This document shows, in pieces, positions 1-8,930 of a stretch of 13,442 bases of DNA (the stretch's first letter is position 1; each line of letters begins with the position of its first letter). A program made the translations under genes and the position numbers. The notes beneath the pieces were generated by a model. The model worked only from the letters and a program-made list of their open reading frames with translations, did no database searches and was not told the origin of the DNA. This DNA comes from Pezicula radicicola (Eukaryota; Ascomycota; Leotiomycetes; Helotiales; Dermateaceae), in assembly GCA_003008705.1 (NCBI GenBank), contig PDUO01000032.1, positions 75,549 through 88,990 on the forward strand. Reading direction: 5' to 3'.

Positions 1-1955
1 TAATAAGTATAATACTTTTAGAAATATACTCTTTCCTCCCCCTCCTATAACCTTACCCCCTAGCTAGGATAACTATAGGNCTAGCCTAAATTAGAAGTAG
101 CTGAACCTATCGAAAGTAGAGTTAAAAAATATATACTCTACTAAGATAAAGGGTAAAATACCTAGCCTAGACTAAATTACCTAAGAACTAGTTATTAAGG
201 CCTATAATACTATACCTATAGTATTCTTTAGGCTATACTCTACCCTACTAAACCTTAGTTACTACCCTAAATACTAGAAGGAAGCTACTAGAGTAATACT
301 AAAAAAGCCAGGGAAACTAGACTATAGTACCTCTAAGGCTTATAGAGTTATAGTACTACTTAATTACTTAGGTAAGGTTAATGAAAGAATACTAGCCCAA
401 AGGCTAGGCTTCTTAGTAGAGACTACTAATCTACTCTACCCCTTATAAATAGGGGGTAGACTAAAGAAGTCAACTATAGATATAGCCCTAATCCTAACTA
501 ATAAAGTAGAGGTAACTAAGGCTAGTAAAAAGAAGGCTAGTACTGTATTCCTAGATATTAAAGGAGCCTTTAACTATATCTCTAAAAACTAGTTACTACT
601 AGTTATAAAGGAACTAAGGCTCCCTAGCCCTCTAATAGCCTAGGTTAGCTTATTCCTTAATAATAGATAACTTAGACTATTCTTTAATAATAAAATAGAG
701 TCCTTCTCCCCTATAACTACAGGGATACCACAGGGTAGTCCAATATTACCTATACTATTCCTTATATATATAAGAGACTTATATAAGTCTCTTAATATAA
801 AGGTCTTATCCTATATAGATGATATTTCCTTAATAACTTCCTCTAATAGTTATAAAAGGAATATTACTACCCTAGAAAGGGCTACTAAGGAGTTATACTA
901 ACTAGGAGAGGCTAAAGCTATTAAATTCAACTTAGCTAAAACCAAGCTTATATACTTTTCAAAGATTAAAGTAGCTAAGAGAGCTACTCTTACCCTCCCT
1001 AACCAAGAAGTTATAATCCCAAAGGTACTAGTTAAGTAGCTAGGTATATAATTTAACCCTAACTTATCCTTTAAAGAGTACTATAATATTAGGGCCTCTT
1101 AAGGTAGACAAGCCTTCTATAGGATAGTAAGATTAACTAATATAGAGAGGGGCCTTAGTCCTACTTCGACTAGATAACTCTATATAGCCTATATAGCTAG
1201 TATAGTCAACTTTAGTTCCCTAATTTAATAGAAAGGATAGGTAGGGGTAGTTAAACCCTTACAAGGAATATAAAACCTAGTATTATATAAGATTTTAGGG
1301 GTATTTTATACTAGCCCTATATAGGTAATAGAAATAGAGGCTACCTTACCCCCTCCTAAGGTCCAACTAAACTATACTATATAAAAATATACCCTAAGAG
1401 CCTTAAAACTCTCTAACTACTACCCTATTAGTCTATAACTATTTAAGAACCAAGAATCTAACCTTAACTTACTAACTAGTGATATTCAACTATAAAGGGT
1501 ATAAAACTATATAAATAATATAGATACTACTAGCCTAGAGATACTTAGGGCCTTTTATTTTATACCTTAGGATAAGGATATACCCTATAAGGTTATAATT
1601 AGTAGCCTCCCTAAGGAAGAGGAAGTAAATATATACCTTTTTATACTCTAAAATCTAGGCCCTAAGGTAGTCTATATTTATACTAATACTTCAAGCCTAG
1701 TAGGCGACCAGTACTAAGGAATTAGTATAGGGGTTATAGCTTATAACCCTAGGGGAGCTATTAAATATATAGAGAAGACTAATATAAGTAAGAACCAACT
1801 AGTCTATAATAGGGAACTAGAGGGTATTACTAAGGCCCTTGAATATATTAGTATAGTAGCCTTGAAAGGATAAGAATACTATATTTACTCTAATAACTAA
1901 GTAGGCCTATATAGACTATAAACCCCTTTAGATAACCTAGGCCAAGAATAATAGA
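1..1955 (+). repeat. 1955-bp direct repeat, partner at 11488-13442
   Basis: Every segment compared in this interval matches the interval 11487 bases downstream, in the same orientation. Both the first and last bases of the partner (11488 and 13442) map exactly, so there is no net indel. Lines sampled by eye differ at 0 to 5 positions per 60. Most differences are C/T or G/A, with a few transversions (for example near 257, 293 and 545). The repeat is cut off by both window edges, so its true extent is larger. It reflects two insertions of one LINE family, or a larger duplicated block; the window cannot decide which. Confidence 0.9.
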
Positions 1956-2559
1956 TTAGAGTTATTAAGGCTATTAAACTAATATAAGAAAAAGGTACTA
2001 AGGCTATATTAACCTAGGTTCCGGGCTATAAAGAAGTAGTAGGGAATGAAAAGGCTAATAGACTAGCTAAGGCTACTATAATAAGGGACTTTACCTCTAA
2101 CTCTACTAGTTTTAGGGTACTAGGAGCTAAACTAAACTAAGATAGAGATAGAGAGTAGCTANAGAGTCTAAAACTAAGTACCTATAGTAAGCTATATAGC
2201 TAGACTATATAGAAACAGATATCTCTACCTTCTAGAACTAAGAAGGAACTAGCTAGTACCTTATTTTAACTTAAATTAGGGTATAGCTATATAAAATCCT
2301 ACTTATATAGACTTCGAATCACCTCTAATAATAAATATAGCTATAGCTAGGTAGAAGATACTAACCACTTACTACTTAGTTATAGATAGGAGTATATACT
2401 AATAACTAGAAATAAACTAGTAGAGGACTTAGGGATCCCTAAGTCTAGACTAATACTAGAGACCCTATTAGGGATAAAAAAGGGGATTACTAGTATACTA
2501 GAGTTCCTAAATTAAACTAAAATAGCTACTAGGAAGTAGTATATAGACAGGGATATAGA

Positions 2560-2591
<32 letters not shown>

Positions 2592-2614
2592 TTATAAATA
2601 ATCAACCTATCTAG
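2..2614 (+). pseudogene. LINE ORF2 remnant: reverse transcriptase + RNase H + CCHC
   Basis: Would encode the polymerase that copies the LINE RNA at the nicked target. The frame starting at base 2 holds throughout. RT motif A reads VFLDIKGAFNYIS at 545-583 with the first catalytic Asp (554-556) intact and a second Asp changed to Asn. Motif B reads TGIPQGSP (719-742) and is intact. Motif C reads YIDDIS at 812-829 and is intact. RNase H follows: the first Asp is Asn at 1685 (YTNTS), the Glu region ELEGI lies at 1814-1828, the second Asp is Asn at 1892 (YSNNQ), and the last motif is VPGYKEVVGNEKANRL from 2018. A C-x1-C-x7-H-x4-C motif (2336, 2342, 2366, 2381) has all Cys turned to Tyr and the His kept. 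Eleven Glu codons run from 2558 to 2590. Dozens of TAA/TAG replace Gln/Trp. The true stop is uncertain: 2612, or as late as 2753. Confidence 0.85.
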
Positions 2615-2781
2615 GCTACTTTCCTTTATTATAAATAGGGCTAGACCCTTAATGTCTACTAGAAAATATTGATAACACCTATTGTATATAGATATATAGG
2701 GCCTAACAAGCCCTAGTAGTCCTACATAGTCTTAGACTCTAATATAGGACTTTAAAAAGGAAAAAAAATATATATATATAT
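2615..2781 (+). other. LINE copy 1 3' end and A/TA-rich tail
   Basis: After the Glu run, the frame continues with frequent stops through about 2753 and could be either the last codons or the 3' untranslated region. It retains slightly higher GC than the following sequence. It closes with a short purine run (about 2754-2768) and then alternating TA to about 2781. A tail of this type marks the target-primed end of a LINE. The exact last base of the element is uncertain by roughly 15 bases. Confidence 0.55.
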
Positions 2782-3269
2782 TCCTTCTTATCCTTATAGT
2801 TAGCCCTTAGTCTCTATAAATACTATTATATTTCTATAATATATTATATTATCTTAGTTCCTCTAGTAATAGATAATTAAGTTATTGTAAGGAGATATTA
2901 ATAAACTCTTAAATATTTATATAACTTTTCTAAGATATATTATAGGTTAATAAGAATATATAAGTTACTTCTTTAGATAATAAGTTAATAAATTTAATAG
3001 TTAGTTTCAATAGTTAGAAGTAATAAGAATAAGAATAAAAGGTCTTAACTCTAGTAATATTCTATTTATATTATTTTAGTCTCTAGTACCTTAGTACTTA
3101 GTTAACTATTAGAGGAATATCTATAAAGCCTCTTATATCTTTTAAAGCCCTGAAAAAAGTCTTTTAAAGTATCTTTATTAACCTCTTATTTTTATTTATC
3201 TTATATATATAATTTATAATAATCTTATATTATTATTCTCTTTACTAGTACTTTTATACTAATAACTAA
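2782..3269. other. AT-rich stretch without recognisable gene (probable 3' flank of minus-strand copia)
   Basis: I see no protein family in either orientation here. The stretch lies directly downstream, on the minus strand, of the copia RNase H fragment, so it most likely holds the end of that polyprotein, its 3' untranslated region and perhaps its 3' LTR, all RIP-degraded. Read on the minus strand the frame stays wordy for a while past 3270 but matches nothing I know. Around 2879-2892 there is a GTTATTGTAAGG string that could be a damaged LTR edge, but no partner edge is visible. It shows no obvious similarity to the LTR at 5039-5326. Confidence 0.4.
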
Positions 3270-4120
3270 TTAAGATATCTTAAAATAATTATATAATAAT
3301 ACCTTAGTATATCTATCTACTACTTATTTATCTATAGTTATATACTAAAGGTTAATATCTTTATTAGTTAGTCATTTTTAAATATAATAGTATTAAACAT
3401 TAATATACTTAGTTTATATATAAAATTAAAGGTTATAAGTAAGTATAATATATCCCTAGTTATTATAAAGGATTACTATTATAAGTATTTATTAAAGGAT
3501 AATTTTTATAATAAGTTATCTTAGTTAGATTATTTCCTTTATAGCTTATATCTAACTAATATATTTAGCTTTATATAAGGAAATTATTATAATTACTTAT
3601 TATTTTAAGGATTAACTAATTATCTTACTTCTAATATAAAAGATATATCTAAAGGTAGATTACCTTGTATCTTAGTCTCTAGCTTAGTTTAAATCTAAAT
3701 AACCTAAGAGGTTTTATAGATCTCTATTAAAGACTAGATTATAGTCTAGGGTTCCTTAAATATACTAAAAGATATATTTAATAGTCTTCTAGTAGGTCTA
3801 GTCTAGATTTAAAGTAAATTAATGTATTACTAATACTATATATACTAGATTAAATCTAATTCTAAGTATAGTATATATAAGTAATACTAGTTTGATAATT
3901 AGAGTATAGCTATAAAATCTTATATATCTATTAATATTAATCTATTACTTCTCTCTATTAGGATTATAATAATTATATAATTATCTATTATAAAATCTCT
4001 TAGTACCTTCTTAAGATACCCTTATTATCTAAGATAAATACTTAGTAGTTTAATTCTATCTATCCTAGGTAACTAATATACTAAGATAATAGTTATATAT
4101 TCTAAGGTTATTTAAGGGCC
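3270..4120 (-). pseudogene. Ty1/copia pol fragment: end of RT + RNase H
   Basis: Reading the minus strand with stops taken as Gln/Trp gives a clear Ty1/copia C-terminal polymerase. First comes the RT tail (IKLLSIYLRQQGYLKKVLRDF, near 4050-3985), matching the copia block that ends in a Y-I-x-x-V-L-x-x-F motif. Then, near 3905-3838, LVLLIYTILRIRFNLVY corresponds to the copia GSLMYAMLGTRPDLAY block. RNase H follows, with YLDLNQARD at about 3700-3675 for the usual YSDADWAGD, then KYISQIQAIKE, and TKYINVQYYYIQ near 3416-3381 for the TKHIDVQHHFIR block. The first part is in one frame and the rest in another, so a small indel lies near 3900. Upstream RT, integrase and gag are missing: the fragment stops near the GGGCCC at 4116-4121. 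It lies opposite to the copia at 5039, and no shared segment allows a family comparison. Confidence 0.75.
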
Positions 4121-4131
4121 CTTTTAGAAGT

Positions 4132-4208
4132 ACTTGAACTAAGCTTAAACTAGGCTTAAACTAGGATTAAACTAGGCTTAAACTAGGATTAAACTAGGCT
4201 TAAACTAG
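4132..4208. repeat. 11-bp minisatellite, about 7 units
   Basis: Six adjacent units of 11 bases run from 4143 to 4208. Units 3 and 5 are GATTAAACTAG and units 1, 2, 4 and 6 are GCTTAAACTAG; a more degenerate unit (ACTTGAACTAA) precedes them at 4132-4142. The next 11 bases (GTTTATATAAG) no longer fit. The array starts about 12 bases from where the minus-strand copia fragment loses similarity, so it may mark a breakpoint. There are no spacers, so it is not a CRISPR array. Function unknown. Confidence 0.9.
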
Positions 4209-4300
4209 GTTTATATAAGTCTAATAGATTCTAGTATAATTAAGCTTTACTTCTAGTAGTTTAAAGTAGATTATAGTAATTTAAACTTATTTTAACCCTT

Positions 4301-4344
4301 AAAGCCCTAAAGCCCCCTATAACTATAGGGCCTTATAGGGTTTT
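4301..4344. repeat. Imperfect inverted repeat (about 20-bp arms)
   Basis: The left arm AAAGCCCTAAAGCCCCCTATA pairs with a right arm ending in TATAGGGTTTT, with a 2-base centre (AC at about 4322-4323) and a few mismatches plus one shifted base. It is GC-richer than its surroundings, which are almost pure A/T. Possible origins are a terminus of an older element or a hairpin of a non-autonomous transposon. It is not positioned as a terminator of any recognised gene. The rest of 4209-4353 shows nothing else I can identify. Confidence 0.65.
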
Positions 4345-4353
4345 ACTTTAACC

Positions 4354-5038
4354 TTTAATATCTTAGGAACTAATAGTCTTATTTAGGTAATTTTAATTAT
4401 TATAAGACTATTATATTATAAACTACTATATATTATTAATATTACCTTTATAATTTTATTATTTAAATAATTATAATATTATATAATTTTTAACTTATAA
4501 ACTATTTATAATCTTCCCTAAATCTAAGAATTAAATATAATTTATAGATTTTATTTATTTAATTTAATATTTAAGGAACCTATAAACCTATTTTAGTAAT
4601 TTTAATTATTAGAAAACTAGTATAATATAAACTACTATATATTTCTAAAATTATCTTTATAATATAATTACTTAAGTTATTATAATATTATATAAATTTT
4701 AACTTATAAACTATTTATAATCTTTTTTTAATATAAGAATTAAATATAATTTATAAAATTTTATTAATTAATTTAATATCTAAGGAACCTATAACCTTAT
4801 TTAAATAAACTTTATTATTATAAAGCTACTATAGTATAAATTATTATATACTTCTAAAATTACCTTTATAACCTTATTATTTAAACTATTATAATATTAT
4901 ATACTTTTTAACTTATAAATTATTTATAATCTTTAAATCTAAGAATTAAGTATTATTTATAAAATATATTTAATTAATTTAATATCTTAAGTATTACTAA
5001 TCTTATTTAAATAATTTTAATTATTATAAGACTATTAT
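4354..5038. repeat. Tandem array of about 209-bp AT-rich units (3 full + 1 partial)
   Basis: The landmark TTTAATAT-C/T-T-T/A-AGGAAC recurs at 4354, 4563, 4772 and 4978, giving periods of 209, 209 and 206. Within units the same order of words recurs: TTTTAATTATTA, a TAAACTACTATATA block, TATAATATTATATA, TTTTAACTTATAAA and CTAAGAATTAA. Unit 4 is cut after about 61 bases at 5038, where the copia LTR begins; those 61 bases are closer to unit 1 than to unit 2. GC is very low and no frame looks coding. Sequence just left of 4354 resembles a unit end, so the array may extend slightly further. I do not recognise the family; it could be a minisatellite or a repeated piece of an old element. Confidence 0.85.
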
Positions 5039-5326
5039 TGTTACAACATCAATATCTGGTATTTCATTCATTAGTTATTTTATATATTAAACCACATTGC
5101 CCTAGCCAATCAGAAGCCAGCGGCCCATATCGAACCAAGCCTATTCGGGATTAGCCCGATAGTTAGTTTCGACTATAAGAACTACTCTCTTAGTTATTAG
5201 CTATTTAGTAACCAATCGAATCCAATATTAATAGACCTATATACATCTATACTAAGTGAGAACTACTAGTCGAATATAGTAGGTTAGTTGATACAGATTA
5301 GTATTAGTATAAGTAGTATACTAACA
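5039..5326 (+). repeat. 5' LTR of plus-strand Ty1/copia element
   Basis: The block begins TGTTACAACATC exactly where the tandem repeat breaks off and ends with TAACA. It thus has TG...CA edges with a 5-base inverted match (TGTTA/TAACA), and a reconstructed gag start follows 8 bases later. Fungal copia LTRs commonly begin TGTTACA. Length would be 288 bases. It is conspicuously richer in CpA, TpG and CpG than its neighbours, especially in the first 130 bases. I could not see a convincing primer binding site in the few bases before gag, so the right edge is inferred; the left edge is firm. Confidence 0.55.
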
Positions 5327-5333
5327 CTAATCA

Positions 5334-8189
5334 ATAGATATATAGATTAGGAAGTTACCTAACCTTTCGAAAGATAGTAATAACCTCGAAATATACTAGA
5401 TATCGATTACCCTACCTCTATAAACAATAGTAGATAAAAAACAAGAATAGAAGGAGAAGATTAAGTACTAGGAAAACAGGATTAACCTAGTAGATAGGAT
5501 AATAATATTAGGAGAGATTTAGGAGTATATAGCTATAAAGGCCTACTCCTATAGTATTAATAATAATATTAATTATTACCTCTAGGGAATCTTCTAATAT
5601 AATTTTAAAGGATAGACTAAGAAGGATTTTATATAGCTTAGCCCTAAGATAAATAGTATACTTAAGAAACAATTATTTATATAAAGAGTCTATATACTAC
5701 CCTATAGTAAGTATACCTTAATCCTAGATACCCTTATAGTTATTCTAGAAGAAGAAGAACTATATAAGTAGACTAATAAGGAAATTAAGGTTATTTATAA
5801 GGATATAATAGGTATAAGAATATATAGATTAAGATACTAGGTATACCTTAAATACCTCTACCCTAAGTATTACTTATAGACTACTAGTAATCTATATAGG
5901 CTAGTATAGCCTAGAGCTATTAAGAACTACCTATCTATACCTACTAATAAGAAACTAACCCCCTCTAAGATATTATATATAGATTACCTAGGTTATAATA
6001 AACAACTAGAACTAACTTCTTTCCTCTCTCTCCCTCCTCCCTATAAGTAAACAATACCTCTCTAAGACTACTAAAATATAAGGAGTCTATTAGTATACCT
6101 ATAGATATATATAAGGGAACTAGTAATAGTAGTAAAGTTATATATAGATAATTAGAAATATAGTAGTAGTAATAATAGTTTTAACTTTAAGCTAATAATT
6201 TTCTATATTATCTATATAAGAGCTAGTTTACTACTAGAGGGATATAAGCTAGTATTTCCTACTATATTAAAGGGCCTAGCCTATAGTAACTACTATAATT
6301 ATAAACTTAGTAAAAAGTTAATTAAGTTTATTTATAGTTACTATTATAATTTCTTTAAAGGCCTTAACTACTATAGGAAGAACCTTAATATCTAGAACTT
6401 AATCTTACTCTATATAATTATATAGGAGAATACTAGAAAGTTAATAGAAGAAGCTCTATAACTTCTAGTTAATAAGCTCTAATACTTCTAATATAGACTA
6501 TAGATAGATCTATATAATAATAGCTTCTTCTATAATAAGCTTATTATAGTATACTAGGGGATACTAGCTTATTAAAATACTACCTCTAACCTACTAATAT
6601 CTATTAGAGGCTTACTAAATAAACTAAAATCTTCTATTATTATATATAAAAAGGAGTAATTAATATCTACTAGTACTTTCTTTATAGATTACTAGTACTA
6701 TTAGAGTAATAGCTATATTAACTAAGCCTATAGTAATTATAAGGGAACTAGATATAGGTAGTCTAGATAGATATAGAAGTACTTTATTTATAGAAAAGAA
6801 ACCTATTATTCTTAGAAATACCCTATAAAAGAAAGAGATAAGGCTAGAGGTAAGTAGGAATAAGAAAAGCTATTATAGTTATAGTAGATATTCTACTAAT
6901 ATCTTATTAAATTTAAGAGAGATATAAAAGAAGAAGAAGAACCTAAGGCTAGTACTAATAACCTTAATATTAAAATAAACTATAATAATAAACCTAGTAC
7001 CTCTCTAGGTACCTACTTTATAAGCTTATATAATACTATAATTAGTAATCTTAAACTAGAAGATATAGTATTAATAACTTTAATTCTAGTAGATAAAGCC
7101 TTCCTTTATTCTATTAGACTTAATTTATTTCCCTAGGCTACCCTAGGAAATTAATTTAATCTATCTAATAAAGGAAATTAAGTAAGTAGTAAGGAAGAAC
7201 TATTTCCTAAGGCTACTTAAGGGAATAAAGATAATAATCCTTTTATATATAAATTAAGTACCTTTAGATATACCTCTATATTATTTATAGGTATTATAAT
7301 TAATATAGGAGCCTTAGAATAATTAATAGATAGATATAGATAGTTCTATACCCTCTAGATACTTAATAAAACTATTAAACTAGATATCTCTACTAGAGGC
7401 TAAGTAAATATATAATTTAGAATTAGATTAACCTTATCTATTAGATCTATATAATTAATAATACTAGTTAATAAGGCTAAATTTTATATTATTAAAGCTA
7501 ATACCCTATTTCTACTTTACCTAGTAGATATAAATAGATTATAAGTCTATTATAATAATCTTAATAATCTTCTAGTTAGTAGTAAGGTATTAATATTAGT
7601 AGTAAGATACTATAGATACCTATTTCTCTTATAGTAACCTCCCCTAGTACTTTAATCTTTTATTATTAAATCTCTTAATTAGAATCTATACTATTTAATA
7701 ACTATTAAATTAAAATAACTCTACTATAAATTTAAATATCTAGTTATTAATTAACTCTAGAGATTATTTAAATATACTAGTTATAATATTAAAAAGAAGA
7801 CTTTAAAATACCTTACTAAGTTCTATTACTATTATTAAAGATATAGGAAATTACCTAGTAGATTCTATTTTACCCTTTAAGATAATATTAATTTTAACTA
7901 TATAATTATTAGTAATATTATATATATTAATAATAACCTAGTACTATATATTATTAATAAAGGAATATATTTTTAAGTAGGTAGATAACTATAAAATATT
8001 AGTATAAAATATATATAAGATATCTTAAGAAACTACTAGATTAATATATATCTTAGACTATTAAATCTTATTATTTATAATACTAGTAAGAACTTTATAA
8101 ACTAGGAATTTATATAATATATAATTATAATAGGTATAGATATAAAAGGGATACCTATAGAAGTATATAACTCTATTAGTATAGTTAAG
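5334..8189 (+). pseudogene. Copia gag-protease-integrase polyprotein remnant
   Basis: One frame from ATA 5334 (former ATG) runs 952 codons without net frameshift, broken only by TAA/TAG. The N-terminus reads KLPNLSKDSNNLEIY (5352-5396), the usual copia gag opening with Gly/Ser/Trp altered. Codons 483-497 hold the CFVC..CW...H knuckle with all Cys and His as Tyr (6780-6821). Protease DTGA is NIGA at codon 657 (7302). The pre-integrase LHRRFGHP block reads LYYKFKYL (7719-7742), followed by a zinc block at about 7821-7850 with its His/Cys now Tyr. In the integrase core the probable first Asp is Asn (7914). The second Asp is Asn (8079), in YNTSKNF. The Glu 36 residues later, an exact D-x35-E spacing, is Lys (8187). 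All three catalytic residues are therefore lost. The next expected residues (RYH) are absent. Confidence 0.8.
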
Positions 8190-8330
8190 ATAATAAACAA
8201 CCTTTTTTATGATTTTTACCTATTACTACTAGTACCTTACTTTTTATATTAGAGGAATCCCCTCCTCTTATATACTATTTTTCGAACTCTATATAGTATT
8301 TGACTATATCGTTGGGCCTATATATATAGA
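8190..8330 (+). other. LINE copy 2 5' leader
   Basis: About 140 bases between the copia break and the reconstructed ORF1 start. A full-length Tad-type LINE carries its internal promoter here, but I see no recognisable promoter motif. The stretch contains one of the few ATGs in the window (8209) and a CpG-bearing segment (TTCGAAC at 8281, ATCGTTGGG at 8308). The presence of this leader suggests copy 2 is a full-length rather than a 5'-truncated insertion. Confidence 0.45.
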
Positions 8331-8736
8331 ATAGACTCTGACGACCCCTTTCAGGAAGGGCTAGCCTCCAGCCCCCCCTAGTTTAACTCAATAGATACCG
8401 AAAGCTCTGTAGAAACCCCTAGGGCTACTAGCTATACTAATAGCTAATATATTAGTGAACTAGAGGCCCTAAGGACCTCCTAATTCGAAGAAATCCCCTC
8501 TTCTAACCCCCTAGGGGCCCAGGAACCTAAAAAATTCTTTTCTACCAGTCTTAACTACTATACCTCAGGCTAGAATATAGGGTACTCGGGCCTATAAGGC
8601 CCTGTAGCCTTAGACTCTTCGGGTAATAGTATAGGTTACTCCTACCCCTCTACCCTATAAAATCACTTAACTAGCCAACTCAACCCCCTATAACAACCTA
8701 GAGCTATAGGCTCCCTGGCTACTAGAATCACTAGTT

Positions 8737-8930
8737 CCTAGGCCCCTGAAGCTATAGACTTCCTGGCCCCTGGAACTACCTATTCCTAGGCCCCTAGAGC
8801 CTATAATAGTAGCCCCCTGGCCCTTAGCCTGAATAGCTCCCTGGCCCCTGAAGCTATTAGCTTCCTAGCCCCTGGAGGATTATAGGCCTAGGCCCCTAGA
8901 GCTATAGGCTCCCTTAGGCCCTTACTACGA
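8737..8930 (+). repeat. Degenerate Ala-Pro repeat inside ORF1
   Basis: The word CCT(G/A)GGCCCCTGRA or a close form recurs near 8737, 8762, 8785, 8816, 8840, 8873 and 8887, at spacings of roughly 14 to 33 bases. In the ORF1 frame this gives repeated peptides such as SLAPEAI, FLAPG, SQAPRA and SSLAPEA. The stretch is markedly GC-rich for this window. It is most likely a disordered linker expanded by slippage or unequal exchange within the element. Confidence 0.6.

Larger units (their letters stand above)
1..2770 (+). mobile_element. Tad1-like LINE, copy 1 (3' half, RIP-degraded)
   Basis: This is the 3' portion of a non-LTR retrotransposon; the 5' part lies left of the window. It covers the end of the linker after the endonuclease, the RT, the RNase H, a C-terminal CCHC motif, a 3' leader-like stretch and an A-rich/TA tail at about 2755-2781. 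The first 1955 bases align colinearly with 11488-13442 without net indel, which defines a second copy of the same family in the same orientation. RNase H plus a C-terminal CCHC after the RT is typical of the fungal Tad1 clade. The 3' end is placed where LINE-like sequence gives way to an (A)8(TA)n run. Target-site duplications cannot be checked because the 5' end is missing. Confidence 0.85.
5039..8189 (+). mobile_element. Ty1/copia LTR retrotransposon, truncated by LINE insertion
   Basis: The order LTR, gag with CCHC knuckle, aspartic protease, GAG_pre-integrase zinc domain, integrase is that of Ty1/copia. The element lies inside the fourth unit of the 209-bp array. Its similarity ends abruptly at the third catalytic position of the integrase, where LINE copy 2 begins. 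The RT, RNase H and 3' LTR would be expected beyond the right end of the LINE, outside the window. The other target-site duplication is therefore not visible. Confidence 0.8.

Noticed and set aside
1141..1170. Possible host gene or intron signals in the LINE region
   Set aside because: The frame continues through without splice-site logic, and the same sequence recurs at 12628 onward in the second copy, so it is element sequence.
2768..2781. TA dinucleotide run as an independent microsatellite
   Set aside because: It directly follows the A run at the LINE 3' end and is better read as part of the element tail.
3270..4020. An alternative, unknown protein on the minus strand in another frame
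   Set aside because: With stops ignored, all three minus frames look wordy because TA-rich codons give plausible residues. Only the frames assigned here show an ordered series of known family blocks (copia RT tail then RNase H).
4132..4208. CRISPR-like short repeat array
   Set aside because: The 11-bp units are directly adjacent with no spacers, and the context is eukaryotic.
4290..4345. Telomere-like CCCTAA/TTAGGG words
   Set aside because: Only isolated near-matches (AACCCTTAAAGCCCTAAAG) occur, with no regular 6-base periodicity. They are better explained by the inverted repeat.
2770..5038. Mitochondrial or organellar AT-rich DNA
   Set aside because: The low GC tracks with loss of CpA/TpG, and the flanking and embedded sequences are nuclear LINE and copia elements. 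No rRNA, tRNA or mitochondrial protein is seen.
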